Both the position numbers and the translations under genes were made by a program. Below, piece after piece: positions 1 through 12,012 of a stretch of DNA of 64,000 nt. Source of the stretch: Ilex aquifolium (lineage: Eukaryota; Streptophyta; Magnoliopsida; Aquifoliales; Aquifoliaceae); the NCBI GenBank assembly GCA_951799425.1, contig OX637399.1:15244501-15308500 (forward strand), read 5' to 3'. Within the stretch, counting starts at the first letter, position 1. Every line of letters begins with the position of its first letter. The notes beneath the pieces were generated by a model. It had not been told where the DNA came from. It ran no database searches and was given only the letters and a program-made list of their open reading frames with translations.

Positions 1-390
1 AAATTGAATTCTTGTAGGAGGAGTATCCACCTAATGAGTCTCGATTTTGCATCCTGCTTAGACAATAAATACTTTAAAGCATAGTGATCGGTATAGACTA
101 TTATAGGTGAACCAATGATGTATGATCGGAATTTATCCAAAGCAAATACTACCGTTTGTAACTTTTTTTCAGTGGTGGTATAGTTCATTTGAGCTTCATT
201 AAGAGTTTCGCTTGTGTAGTATATTACATAAGGTCTATTGTCCTCCCTTTGACCGAGCACAGCGCTGACCACGTAATCACTCGCATCGCACATAAGCTCA
301 AAAAGGTAAGTCCCATTTGGGTGGTCACATAATCGGAGGTATAGTGAGCATGCTTTTAAGTTTTGTAAATAATGTCTCAGAATTATTCGA
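1..390 (-). pseudogene. RNase H domain fragment of ATH-A pol
   Basis: The minus-strand translation shows the retroelement RNase H opening (C-D-A-S-D-Y, then V-L-G-Q, then the [14 protein letters not shown] stretch) followed by the T-D-H region towards position 1. It belongs to the pol polyprotein and would degrade the RNA strand during reverse transcription. The domain is cut by the window edge and its frame is broken near the join with the reverse transcriptase. Confidence 0.75.
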
Positions 391-1223
391 CTACTCGAAT
401 GAGACATCCTTAGAAAGTAAATTGGTCAAAGGTCGGGCCAATGCACTAAAATCTTTAATAAAACGACGATAAAAGCCAACATGGCCAAGAAACGACCTGA
501 TATCCTTGATGACCTTTAGCGTAGGGAGGTTGGAAATTACATCCACCTTTGATTTATCAACTTCGATCCCCTTTGCCGAGAAGATGTGCCCAAGCACAAT
601 TCCTTGCGTCACCATAAAGTGACACTTTTCCTAATTTAAAACCAAGTTCTTCTCTTCACATCTCTTAAGAACTTTCTCCAGATTCTCCAAACATCCATCA
701 AACAAATCCCCAAACACTGACAAGTCGTCCATAAACACCTCCACAATCTTCTCCACCATGTCAATAAAAATCCCCATCATACAACGTTGAAAAGTTCCAG
801 AGGCATTGCACAGCCCGAAAGACATGCGACGGTAGGCAAAAGTATCGTAGGGACAATTGAAGGTGGTCTTCTCTTGATCTTCCAATGCAATCTTGATTTG
901 ATTGTAGCCGGAGTATCCATCTAAGAAGCAATAGAATAGATGTCTGCTACTCTTTCCAACACTTGGTCGAGGAATGGCAATGGGAATTGGTCTTTTCTTG
1001 TGCATAAGTTGAACTTTAGGTAATCAATACACACTCTCCATCTGGTGATCACCCTTGTTGGAATAAGCTCATTCTCCTCATTTGCAACTACCATGACTCT
1101 CGACTTCTTAGGTACTACTTGCGTGGGGCTAACCCACTTACTATCGGCAATCGAAAAAATGATACCCACGTCAAGTAGGTTTAGTACCTCGTCTCTCACC
1201 ACATCCTTCATGATTGGATTCAA
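391..1223 (-). pseudogene. Reverse transcriptase domain of ATH-A pol (frameshifted)
   Basis: Three overlapping minus-strand segments (1223-921, 1005-631, 615-391) carry successive RT blocks: V-C-I-D-Y, F-L-D-G-Y-S-G-Y-N-Q-I, M-S-F-G-L-C-N-A, the catalytic F-M-D-D-L-S-V-F-G block, and F-L-G-H-V-G-F-Y-R-R-F-I in the connection region. FMDD in place of YVDD is usual for this gypsy group. The frame changes around 920-1005 and a stop near 620 show decay. The ATH-G RT at 52.5-53.5 kb is the closest relative in the window. Confidence 0.85.
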
Positions 1224-1229
1224 CCTTCT

Positions 1230-2222
1230 TTATGGTTGTCGAGAGGGCTTGAAGTCCTCCTCAAGGTATATGTGGTGTGTGTAAATGAGGGGGCTTATCC
1301 CCTTGATGTCGATAATTGTCAAACCAATTGCTCCCTTATGCCTTCTCAATACTTTCAAAAGATCCTCTTCTTGCTTCCCCTCCAATGTTGAGCTAATCAC
1401 CACCGGAAAGGTATTGTCATCCCCAAGGTATGCATACTTAAGAGGGGATGGTAATGGTTTCAACTCCAAGATGGGTTTTTGCTTATTCGATGGAAATATC
1501 TTCTTATCTTGATGTGGAAGCTTCTTAAATGTAGGGGTCCATTTTTCTACCCCTTTCAAACTCTCCAAATACTCTTGCTCATCAACCTCTCCAATATCAA
1601 CATTCTCCTCCTCCCCCAACTTTAAAATGCTTATTAGCTCCAAGTGCTCCTCCACCAAGGTGTCGATCCGGTTGATTTCATGTGCCTCTTCGTCATCCCC
1701 TGGTTGTTTAGACAAGTTGAAAACATTGAGGTCCATAGTCATGTTCCCAAATGCAAGCTTCATAAGACCGTTCTTGCAATTAATCACAGCATTAAAAGTG
1801 GCAAGAAAAGGTCTACCAAGTATGACAGGGATTTGGGAGCTAAAATTTGCAACCGGGTGAGTGTCAAGCACAATAAAATCAATAGAAAAATAAAATTTAT
1901 CCACTTACACTAAAACATCCTTAACTACTCCCCTCGGTGTTCGGAAGCTACGATCCGCCAGTTGAAGAGTGATTGGAGTTGGTTTCAGCTCTTCAAGCTG
2001 GAGTTGTTGGTACACCGAGTACGGTAAGAAGTTTACACTTGCCCCCAAATCAAGAAAAGCTTGCTCCACCAGGCAATTTCTGACCGTTATAGCAATGGTA
2101 GGGCATCCGAGATCCTTGAACTTTGGTGGGTTGTTAGTCCTCAAGATTGAGCTCACTTGCTCGGTGAGAAATGCCTTCTTGTGCACATTTAGTCTCCTCT
2201 TCACGGTACATAAGTCCTTCAA
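1230..2222 (-). pseudogene. Aspartic protease and linker region of ATH-A
   Basis: Minus strand, two frames (2222-1905, then 1904-1230). The first holds a retropepsin-like motif, F-L-D-L-G-A-S-V-N-F-L-P-Y-S-V-Y, followed by L-Q-L-A-D-R-S and G-V-V-K-D-V-L-V. The second continues with D-K-F-Y-F, F-I-V-L-D-T and I-L-G-R-P-F-L-A-T, the usual end of the protease fold, then a linker into RT. The active-site triplet reads DLG where many proteases have D(S/T)G; DLG is common in this plant group and also occurs in ATH-G. The break near 1905 is a stop codon. Confidence 0.8.
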
Positions 2223-2399
2223 GATCTTGGCACAAGATGGGATTTACTTTATATCATCAAGGAGTGGAATGTTGATTTTTACCTGCTTGAACATCTCAAT
2301 TATATCAGAATAATTAGCCACCTTGATGGGTGGCTTCAAACGATTAGGAAAAGGGGGAGGAATGGGGGATGCATGAACACTTTCATCAACCACTTTCTC

Positions 2400-4154
2400 T
2401 TTCTCACTCACCTCACCCCCTCGGTGTCACTCTTAGTCTCTTCCTCTATTGGGAATGTGGTTTTGGTTGAGACTTTTGGCACAATGGTTTTATCGATTTG
2501 CTTGTCACTTCGAAGGGTGGAGACTGCTTTTAGTTGCTCACAACTCTCACTATTGGGTTCGGACGACTCAATAACATGTTGGCCTCTAGGGTTTTCTTGG
2601 GGTTGAGCGGGGAATTTCCCCTTCTCTTGTTGTGATACCCCCATGGAATTGGTCAACTTAGTGAGTTGAGTCCAAATGTCATTAAAAGTTATGGCATTTT
2701 GATTGTTGATGGCGGTTTGGCTTTGAATGAAGGTAGTCTGGCTTTGAATGAAGGAATGAACCACATCCTCCAAACTCCTTTGTGAGGAGGTTGGTATGTG
2801 GATGGGTTGGATGGTCCTTGTTGATTAAAATTTTGTTAAGGTGGACCTTGGGAGAAATTTTGTGGAGGCAGATTTTGTGAATACCCTTGCGGATTGGACC
2901 GGGAGTATTGAGGGCTAGACGCTTGCCATTGACCTTGGTAGTGACCTTGCTTAGGAGGCATGGAAGGTGAATAAGCATTAGAACCATGAGGAGTGAGATT
3001 CTCATTTCTCTAACTAAAGTTCGGGTGATTACTCTAACCCGGATTGTAAGTGTTTGAGTGTGGAGAGAATGATTGTCTCGTTTGGTTAAAGGCATTGACT
3101 TGCTTGTGATACACTTTCTTAAGTGCCGGAATATTAGGGCACTCCGATATGGAATGCTCTACACTCTCATAAATTAAGCAGCCCTCGTCAATCTTTGAAA
3201 TATTAGACACCTCATGTCTCTTATTAACCTCAAGACTCTCAACTTTCCTAGACAACTTAGCAATTTTGGAAAACAAGTCTTCCCGGTCTCTCAAATCATA
3301 CATCCCTCCCCCTTGTGGTTGACTACTTCCCAGAGACGACCTAGGTACATCGGTGGGATCCATAATATCCCATGATTGTGCATTTTGGGCCAATATACTA
3401 AAGTAGTCTAGGGCCTCATCAGGGTCCTTGTTTAAGAACTCACCATTGCACATCATGTCAATGAATTGACGATGGCCCAGTGTGATCCCTTCATAGAAGA
3501 AACTTACCAATTACCACGATTTAAAACCATGATGTGGGATGGATTGAAGCAATTCCTTGTAGCAATCCCAATAGTGATAGAATTGCTCAATGGGCTTTTC
3601 CGAAAAGTTTTGAATTTGTTTTTTTAGAGTGGTGGTTCTGTGCACCGGAAAAAAATTATTCAAAAACTCAAAAGCATTTAAGCCCAAGAGGTGATGGATC
3701 AAGGCCGCAAGAAATTCAACTATATTTTGGCTTTGTCCTTAAGGGAAAAGGGAAACAATTTCAAATGAGCTATGTCTTCCATAGCATAGTTAGTGTTGAA
3801 GGTTGCAACTATATCCTCGAATTCCTTAATGTGTAAATAAAGATTCTCCTTTTCAATTCCATGGAACGTAGGAAGTAGTTGCAACATTCCCTGCTTAACT
3901 AGGAAGGCATGAACTTGGACCGGTAAGAGAATGCATGAAGGAGTGGTGCTACGAGTTGGTTGAAGGAAATCCCTCATTGACCTCGCCGGAGGATCAATTT
4001 GGATGTTTTTCCCTTTATTCATAGGAGGGACATGCATTCTAGGGTTTGGAATTATAGGCTCTTGCACTCCTCCTCCCCTTGGGACATTAACATTGGCACC
4101 CAACTCCTCAAAGTTGTCATCGGCATCCTCAGGTGGGTCTTGGTCGGGATTCAT
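2400..4154 (-). pseudogene. gag of ATH-A (broken)
   Basis: The minus-strand capsid gene runs from about 4154 to 2400 in several frames. The N-terminus has M-N-P-D-Q-D-P-P-E-D and the block S-M-R-D-F-L-Q-P-T-R-S-T-T-P-S-C. The retrotransposon gag core includes F-Y-E-G-I-T-L-G-H-R-Q-F-I-D-M. The zinc knuckle near 3190-3150 is damaged: C-L-I-Y replaces C-S-I-C of the intact copy at 63.9 kb. Compared with that copy there is also an in-frame TGA just upstream of 4154 that separates the longer start from the body. Stops near 3510 and 3020 split the gene further. Confidence 0.85.
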
Positions 4155-4344
4155 GTTGGGGCCTAAAGGTTGTCTAACCGATCGATTTTGGTCGTCTCAT
4201 CCCCACATACAAAATAATATCTATAATTGAAAAACAAATATACAAAAAAGTATATACAAGGAGCGACGTACCTCAGCCCGTGATGAGAATTCACGGGACT
4301 TACCTCCGTCGTCCGAAAATCACCTTCTTGATTCAACGTTTTGC

Positions 4345-4368
4345 CTTCCCCGGTAACGACGCCAAAAA
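4345..4368 (-). other. Primer binding site of ATH-A
   Basis: Just inside the 5' LTR the minus strand reads TTTTTGGCGTCGTTACCGGG. This matches the widespread plant gypsy PBS region (GGCGCCGTTGCCGGGG type) with a few changes. The equivalent site of the intact ATH-B copy is at 62728-62755. Confidence 0.75.
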
Positions 4369-5557
4369 TGCTTGTTGTTTTCCGTTGTTGTCCCTAATCT
4401 CCGCACATCATCCCTCAATGTGTATATGGCTTATGTGGATAGGGAAGTGTCACTCTCCCTCGGAATGATGCAAGAAATGGGGTAAACAGATGTGTGGAAT
4501 GAAATATGTGCGTGTGCGTGTGAACAAAAGTGCTCCCCAAGCACAGGGAGACTTTTGAATGTCGTGTTTTACTTAGAAATCGTATTCCAATGTCGTTTTC
4601 TTAGGGAAGGAGGTGAATCGTGTTGAAGGTGATTTTGGTGAACAAAAAAAAAAGTGTAAAAATCTTTTGATGTTTGAGTTTGGTTTGTGATTGTGTTTTG
4701 ATGAAATTGAAATGGGACAAATGTTGGCTAATCCAAAGAGTTCATTCCAATGGGAATGCCAAATCAACTTGAGACCTTCCTCCAATGGTGTCTAGATGTT
4801 CGATTGATTCGTGGAAAGCGAGGGACTAAGATGGAAGTCAGGATCCAAGCATACCCTGTGACAAGTCTACGGGATATCAAAGACTCACAACCATATCCAC
4901 ACTCAACCCAGTCAAACCGAATCAATGTACACAACGAGGAGGAATGAAAATAAGTTAAAATTGCATACCCAAGAGGAATACCCCCTTGGATTAGCCAACT
5001 ATAAGCTTAGCTACTCATATTTAAAGCAAGAACATAAATGTAATGAAGAGACATTGTAAATAAATGAAGATTGGAATTTAGTTTAATGCAAGAAAACTTA
5101 AACTAAGACTAGAAACATTCAATACCCATTTTAAAACTTGAAATGAAGAAAATTACCTGCAACAATGGTGAAAGCCAAAAATGGAGAACTAAACTTGTAA
5201 TGTACTTGTAATAATTGACATTAAATGAGGTTTACATAAGTCTTACAAGACCTACAAGTGAAATGGATGGAAGAACATGTAAAAATCCAAGCTTTCTCTC
5301 TCTAACTATGTCTTTTACCTAGAGCTTCTCTCTCTACAATGCAATACAAACTGAATAATCCATAATGAATGATACATTTTCGTCCATAGAGAGCTCCATA
5401 GGTGTGTGACAGGCTTCCAATCAAAAGGAGGCTGACTTGATGGCATTGGGTAGGCTAGGACAAGCCTAGCCTGCATCCCAACTCTTCATCTTCTCTCTCC
5501 TCCTCATAAATGCCCAAGCCTTCAAAGTCCAAGCATGGGTGATGGGAGACCTGTAGA

Positions 5558-7993
5558 TGTGACACCCCAAAAATCAGGTGTCCGTAATTAACCCATGATC
5601 ACCCATCATCCCGCGAAAATACCCGTGAATGCCGGTTAACCCGATACCGCGGCACCACATCCCTTTTACCGGGATTTTAGAAAAATACAAAGTCTAAACA
5701 CTTTTGATTGATTTACCCATCCGAGGTCTGATATACCACCATTGGTACTCTATTATTGTCTATTTATAACATTGGAGGGAAGGCACTCATAGCCCAAAAG
5801 CTAGGCAAAACAGTTTTAAAATTTTTGATTTTTAGAAAGCGTACCGGTACGGTTTGCTTGCTGGACCATAGTGTACCGGTACGTTGTACCGGCGTACCGG
5901 TACGCTGGGCCTTCTGGACCCCGTTGTACCGGTACACTTTACCCAGTTTTGCCTGTTTCATCTATTTTCCATTTCAACTTCATTCCAAACCTTTTTACAA
6001 TCATCCCAAACTTATACAACATGTATTTATACATCAAACATAGTTGGTACAAGTTCTATTACAATCATTTGCATATATTTACATGTCAAAAACTAAGTTT
6101 TCATGATTAGTTTGCAAAACCCCAAAGTAAAGCCACATATCGACCTTTCTTCATCATTGGGGCCCCGAGTAAGCGTCATCCACCGGTGTATACCTCGCAC
6201 CTGAAATGTTTTCCCGTATAGGGTGAGCTACGCTCAATAGAGTATCTCCTACAGAGGCTACTCTTTAACCTAGATGCATATGAAATGTTCACATACAACA
6301 AGTTACGAGCAACTTTATTTTCAATCAAGAAAATGCAATCCCATGATAGGAATTTTCATGTCATGCTATGAATTGAGATGAAACTCACTCATGCAACTTC
6401 AAACCCGAGTCATCACTGACTCCCACAACATAATGCAATACACTTGTGAAGTAAATCCGTCATTAACGAAAATCCATCCAACGATAGTTTTGAAATAAAA
6501 GTCATGTGTTTATAAACCAAATCATTGTTGGATGTTTCTCATTGAATGAGCACTTTATAAAATAAAATCAAGTGTCTTTGTTGGGTATCGGATTCTCGGA
6601 GTCTCACCGTCGGTTCCGTACACCGTTACACTTTTCTGGAATTTCACCGCCGGTAAGTGTATGAACCATGTAGCCGAGTTTTGCACTCGAGGGAGAATCT
6701 AGCCCTTCTTGCTATACCCGACACAAGTTTTCCATGCAACCATGCGACTCAAAGGGGATCTCCGATCCAACATTCCTGAGACCATTTATCAATCACCAAG
6801 AATGGTGTTGATCAACCATGCACACACACACCCACACTCATGACTCATGCCCATGAATGTGATGTCAATTCTATGCCCAAATTGCAATGCATGTCAAGTG
6901 AGCAATTTCCACATATCAAGATGTACCATGACAATTTATATCATATGCATATAATCACCATTATCCATCACATTATCAACATATCAATGAACATATATCA
7001 ACAATCACAACAAGCATGTTATTACACAATTTATGTCCAAAACACACTTCACTCACAAGAGCACAATATAAACACATAGCATGCCCATGTAATACCAAAT
7101 TCCAAGAAATTACACAAGTAACTTCCACACCTCAAATTCAAGCTAGAAATTGATTTAAGCCATTTCTATGCCCATTTCCTCTTTTCCATAACAATGGACT
7201 ATTTTTCATAACAAAAGACAAGACATAGGTCATTCTATACACCCACCCCATTCCTATAGACACCATAGGATGAAAATAAACCAAAGTAAGAGGGAACCCT
7301 ACCCTTGGAGTGTGAGATGAAGTGTGGAGAACCTCAAGAACACCTCCCAAGCCCCAAAACTCTTGATTTCTCCAAAGTATCCTCTTGGATCTTCGGTGAA
7401 ATCCTTCGTTCTTGGTGTTGTTGCGTAGCCCTCGTTGATGTGATCGACTTTAACTCTTGGTCCGAATGATTCCGACCGACGGAACTCCGCAGATTGAAGG
7501 AAGAAGCCTTGAATTTTTTATTTTTCTTCTCCTCTCTCACTCACACGTTTACACACTGGAAAATGCAAATTATCCTGCCTAAAAATCAGATATTTACCGA
7601 TATTTATAGCCCTTGATGCTTGGTGCACGTTGCGCCACACGCCCCCTTGTCCGGGTTCGTTTTCGCCCCGAAACGATTAATTTCATCCCAGTTTAAGTTC
7701 AAATTAATTTTATTTGAACTTTAATTCAATTATAAGGAAATTTTATAATTTTCGTTTTTGGAGACCTTTGTGAGGTCATTCGACACAGTCGTCTCGTAAA
7801 ACGTGAAAAATCTGACTATCTCGGAATTCGACGAAAATTGATAGGGCAACTAGATTTCGCGAGATGAACACAACGGTGAGGTCCGTTTCGTCATCCGAGC
7901 TCTAGAGAAATACGTATTTTAAATGCGTATTATAGTGGCAAATTACCATTTTACCCTTTTTCAGAAAAAGTTCAAATTTACCCGGGTTTTACA
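5558..7993 (+). mobile_element. DEL-1: probable solo LTR (TGTGACACCCC family) inside the ATH-A LTR
   Basis: A 2436 bp element that starts TGTGACACCCC and ends GGGTTTTACA, flanked by the 5 bp direct repeat GTAGA (5553-5557 and 7994-7998). TG...CA ends, a 5 bp duplication and no coding content fit a solo LTR; the TGTGACACCCC start resembles LTRs of plant chromoviruses of the Del/Tekay type, which I infer from memory only. It contains four perfect GTACCGGTAC palindromes at 5841-5935. Related copies are at 8550-9647 and 47970-48672. It could instead be a large non-autonomous element without recognisable internal region. Confidence 0.75.
5841..5935. repeat. Cluster of four GTACCGGTAC palindromes
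   Basis: The perfect 10 bp palindrome GTACCGGTAC occurs at 5841-5850, 5873-5882, 5894-5903 (extended to GCGTACCGGTACGC) and 5926-5935, all inside DEL-1. Confidence 0.95.
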
Positions 7994-8082
7994 GTAGATG
8001 TGTAAGGGATGTCAGGGGACAAGTGGGAGAAGTGTAGGTGGGACCCCTAAATGGCAGAGCTTGAGTTGTAAGCTGTCTGGAC

Positions 8083-8305
8083 AATCTGGGCAAAACCTTC
8101 CGGAAGTTCGACACAAACCTTCCGGAATGTTTGTGCAGGAATAGTTAAAATGACAAACTTGTAAGCAAAACCTTCCGGAAGATTTTGCAAACCTTCTGGA
8201 AGGTTCATTCCAGTAGACAAAACCTTGCGGAAGGTTTTGGCAGTGAATAGGCAGACCAAGGCAAAACCTTCCGGAAGGTTTTTAGCCAAACCTTCCGGAA
8301 GGTTT
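8083..8305. repeat. Palindromic box array AAACCTTCCGGAAGGTTT (about 7 copies) in the ATH-A LTR
   Basis: Seven perfect or near-perfect copies of an 18 bp palindrome, spaced by short linkers. The same array has about 9 copies at 44481-44780 and 11 at 61074-61416. Translations of it give LPEGF/TFRKV-rich peptides on both strands that have no coding meaning. Confidence 0.95.
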
Positions 8306-8549
8306 TCACCAAACTGCATTTTTCTTGGTTTTTTCACCCTCCAAGTCTTCCTTTAAGCTATCCCCTCATCTTCATTGACTTCTAACACTTCAATGAGGGC
8401 TTAACTTGAATCATTTACATCTTTTTACCTGCATTTACACAAAACTTCGATAAAGAGAAGATAAAGCGCATTTCTCCCCAAAGTTACAACAAAAGCAAGT
8501 ATAGAAAGGCATATTAACATACAAAATATGCAATGTTTTGTGCTAATTA

Positions 8550-9647
8550 AATGTCTCCGTGCATATACAATGTACAATTGCGATACAATTTTCATGTTCA
8601 ATATGTTATGAGTGCCATATGAACTAATTCAACCACATTTTTACATACCCCATGGTCAATTATATCATGTGAATATAATTACCATAAATCATCTCAATGT
8701 CAATACATCACCAAACATATATCAACATTATATCCAACAACAATTTCCAAGCATGTTATCACATAATCATGCAAATAACACACTTAATTCACAAATGCAC
8801 AATATAAACACATAGCATGCCTACATAACACCATTTTTCAAGAAATTACATGCTAAAAATTTCTAAATACCAATTCATGCTAGAATTGATTTTACCCATT
8901 TTCAATACCCATTTCATCAAATTATCAACAATAGGTAACTGTCATATACATCTAATACCCTACCCATTCCATATAATCACCCTATGATAGAAATAAACCT
9001 AATTAGGATGAAAACCCTACCTCTTGAAGCGTAAAACGAGATTGTAGAACCTTCAAGAACACCAACAAAGATCAAACTTTGATTTCCCCAAAATTTCATT
9101 TTTGAATCTTAGGTGAAATCCGTCATTTTTTGTACGTAGGCGTTAATACTTGGCCCAAAGAATTCTGACAAAGGAAACTCCGTAGATCATAGAGAGAAGT
9201 CTTGAACTCTCTCTTTTTCCTCTCTTCCTCTCTCCAACGTAACCCAGCAAAAAGAATGGGGAGAAGTCTTGGTCTACATCGCGCCACACGTTCCTCATTC
9301 CCAGGTCTGATTTCGTCCGGAAATAATTAAATTTTATCCCGATTCAAATTCAAAATATTTTTATATGAACTTCCTTTAAATTATTTTCTAATTTTCAAAA
9401 TTTAATTTCATGTCTCGTTTTTAAGTCACGCGACACCCAATCGTCTCGTAAAATGTGAAAAATTAGACTATCTCGGAATTCGACAAAAATTATCTGAGTA
9501 ACTAAATTTCGTGAGACAAATCCAACGGTGAGGTCCATTTCGTCATCCTAGTTCTAGAAAAATTCAGGTTTTCAACCCGTACCGTAGTGACAATTTACCG
9601 TTTTGCCATTTTTTCATAAAAAAATTCAATTTTACTCGGGTTTTACA
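8550..9647 (+). mobile_element. DEL-2: partial older copy of the DEL LTR (3' part)
   Basis: The stretch aligns with the 3' half of DEL-1 (about 6840-7993): shared blocks include TATATCAACA-rich sequence, TCTCGTAAAA, ATCTCGGAATTCGACAAAAA and the terminal CGGGTTTTACA. It is clearly more diverged, so it is older. Its 5' half is missing, and the left edge coincides with the outer end of the ATH-A LTR; the rest presumably lies beyond the left window edge on the other side of ATH-A. Confidence 0.75.
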
Positions 9648-11536
9648 GACAGTGTAAAAGAGAATAATTTGCATCGAACCAAAGGTTATTTTATACAAAC
9701 TTCAAGACATTCTATCCGCATAAGTCAAATGCTTGCCAACAAAAAATTTAAAATGGCAATTACAAGTGTAAATACCATGCATCCAACCAAAACTTATGAG
9801 CTTTACCAATCATCTTTTCAATAAAAGGGCTGAACCAAGAAGAGTCTTAAGGCAACTTTGGTTCTTTCATATTTGAAATATTAGCCGCCCAAGAGTAGAA
9901 AAATAACCAAATACAGGTTGTGAACAAAATATCAATTTTGAACATCTCTTATCGCACTATGAAATGCAAAAAATAAAAAACATCCAATTAGATAGAATGA
10001 TAACTCAAGGTAATGACTAGAAATTCTCATTGATCAAGCAACGAATATATACATGGCCCAAATTTCTCCATAGCCAAATAAACATACCCAAAAACGATTA
10101 CAAAAGAAAAATGTATACTTACCAGACTTCAACAATGGTAGCAAACCAAAATTGAATGACCCAAAAAAGGAAGTCCCATTTCATCATCTATTGAAAGCAA
10201 AGATAATATAAAGTATTGAAGAATAAGTCTCGATTCGATTAAGTGCAGTCCACCACTAATTGCCTTAATTTAATTGAAATACAATATTGAAAAAATCAAT
10301 CCAATATATGAATAAGAGAGCCAGACCATTGAACTAACGGACGAACCCCATAATAGAGAGCGGAAGAGAAACTCTAAATATTGAATAAACTATCTTACCC
10401 CTGACCCTAACAAATATCGCCTCCATAAGCACCTCCGCAAGAGCCTTAATTGACATAAAAACATAGGGATGGATGGCTCGAGTGAATGGAGATTGGTAGG
10501 TTCTGGAAATCGATGGTGTGCATTGATTATTGTAGAGGCGCTGGGGTTTGGGTGATGGGGATGGAGGCAACAGTGGCTGTAGAGTAGTGACTTTTAGTGT
10601 AGAAGAAAAAAGAAGGGAAAAGAGAGAGAAAGAGTTACTAGTTAGTGAGTTTGGTAGGGTTGCTGGACGGTGACAACAAAGCTACGACCATAGCAAGAAG
10701 AGAGAAGAAAAAGAAGAGGGAGGGAGGGAGCCGATCGAGAAGAGAGAGAAATCAAAGAGGGAGGTGAGACAAATTGAGAGAGTAGGGTGTGTGAGGCCCC
10801 GAAGAGAGAAGGCTAGATATGTATGAAGAGATTGGGGAGATTTGGGAGAGATAATTACAAGAGATAAGAGACTTGGGAGATTTGGGACACAGAGATGTGG
10901 GGAGGGAGAGAGAGAGACATTAATTTGGAAAGGTCGGTCAGAGGCATTAGATTGGAGAATCAGAGGAGTTAAATTGGAAATCATAAATAAAAATTGGTTT
11001 ATGTGGGAAAGACAAATGTCAATCACGAGTAGAACTCGAACATGCATTATCAGATCAATTACATCCAACTTTTACATTATTCAGATCGTGACGCTTACCC
11101 CATAAGTGAATTTGATATGTGAGAGCCCCAAAAAGCTTGAGACAATATAGTCTCTAATATTTAACATATTTTTTTTTTTACTCAAAATTGATTTGGACCG
11201 TGAAAAACATAAGATAAATGTCAAGATTCAAAACTCACTCTATTTTACCATGTAGATAGATTAAAAGAAAAAAAAAATACAAAACAAACCTGGGAAAGAC
11301 ATAGCCACAACCCATCATCAGGATTTTTTGTTCCATTTTTTAGCTGGTGGATATTTTGTTCTATTGACAACAGAGGTTTCGGGTTTTAGTAGGCCATAGC
11401 CACAACCCATCGATTTCAACAACCACATCACTCCTTCCTACTAGGGTTTCATCTCCACCACCACCCACCACCCACCACCCTTACGTCGCCGCACTCCACC
11501 CTCTTTCCACCACCTCTAAATTCCCATTTGCTTATA
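9648..11536. other. Upstream region of the VAR3/OZ-like gene; no gene recognised
   Basis: No supported coding region. 9648-10330 is AT-rich without recognisable content. 10560-10960 is strongly purine-rich on the plus strand (runs of GA and GAGGGAGGGAG), which yields only low-complexity open frames on the minus strand. 11400-11536 is C/CA-rich (CACCACC repeats) and probably the 5' UTR of the downstream gene. The phrase CATAGCCACAACCCATC occurs twice (about 11301 and 11394). I see no convincing TATA box. Confidence 0.5.
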
Positions 11537-12012
11537 ATGGGTGGCGCTTCCAGGTTCATCATGCTCGTCACTACTCCTTTCCCTTCTATTCTCTACTATC
11601 GGCCTTCTCTCTTCCGCCTCACCCGCCCGTCGCTCCTCTCTCTCTCCACCACTCCCCACCACCTCACACCCTCTCCCTCTTCACTTCCCCACCAATTACT
11701 CCTCCCCATCAAGTCCTCACATCAACGACAGATTCATTCTCAAAGCAACACACTCAAGGAGGACCATTTTCAAGACTCCCCTCCTGGCTTCTCTCCGACC
11801 TCTGGGGCCTCCCACCCTTGGCCAGATTGGTCCAAGCTGATTGACACTGTGTCTACAAGTGGGTATTTTGATAGGCAGCGATTAGATGCGGCAGAGGGAC
11901 ATGAGATTATACCTGAGGACGCGTTTGTGGCGTATGAGGAACTGAATGATGAGTTTGTTCATGCTGCGAATGCATGTTTAGCTTTTGCTCGTGAAAGATC
12001 AAATCTTTTGGG
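11537..12012 (+). CDS. VAR3/OZ-like gene, exon 1
   Basis: Codes residues 1-158 plus two bases. The ATG at 11537 is chosen because the transit-peptide-like sequence follows at once and the preceding codons of this frame have no other ATG nearby. The donor is GG|GTGTGT; ending at 12012 gives the phase that exon 2 needs. The exon includes HPWPDW and the acidic block ending F-A-R-E-R-S-N-L-L. Confidence 0.85.

Larger units (their letters stand above)
1..8549 (-). mobile_element. ATH-A: Athila-like Ty3/gypsy retrotransposon, 5' part, runs off left edge
   Basis: A minus-strand gypsy element read from right to left: 5' LTR (4369-8549, interrupted), primer binding site, gag, protease, reverse transcriptase and the start of RNase H, cut by the window edge. 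Gene order and a PBS region of the form TTTGGCGTCGTTACCGGGGA are typical of Athila-type plant gypsy elements; the lineage call rests on remembered family features. All coding parts are broken by stops or frameshifts, so the copy is dead. It is the same family as ATH-B at 43-48 kb and 60.8-64 kb. The right LTR end abuts a DEL-family LTR piece (8550-9647), which suggests that ATH-A inserted into that older element. Confidence 0.85.
4369..8549 (-). repeat. 5' LTR of ATH-A, interrupted by DEL-1
   Basis: The LTR lies at 4369-5557 and 7999-8549 (about 1.74 kb), matching the ATH-B LTRs at 43174-45021 and 60830-62727. Shared landmarks are the end next to the PBS (TGCTTGTTG on the plus strand), the C-rich part ending near 5557 and the palindrome array at 8088-8300. 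The right end (GCTAATTA) corresponds to GCTAATCA in the younger copies, so one terminal base has mutated. The 2.4 kb gap in the alignment is exactly DEL-1 plus one copy of its target duplication. Confidence 0.85.

Noticed and set aside
8047-8337. Open frames rich in LPEGF and TFRKV in the LTR arrays (also at 44338-44784 and 61067-61351)
   Set aside because: They are translations of the palindromic minisatellite in the LTRs and appear on both strands; not genes.
10334-11068. Minus-strand open frames upstream of the VAR3/OZ-like gene
   Set aside because: Purine/pyrimidine-rich low-complexity sequence, no recognisable domain and no splice structure.
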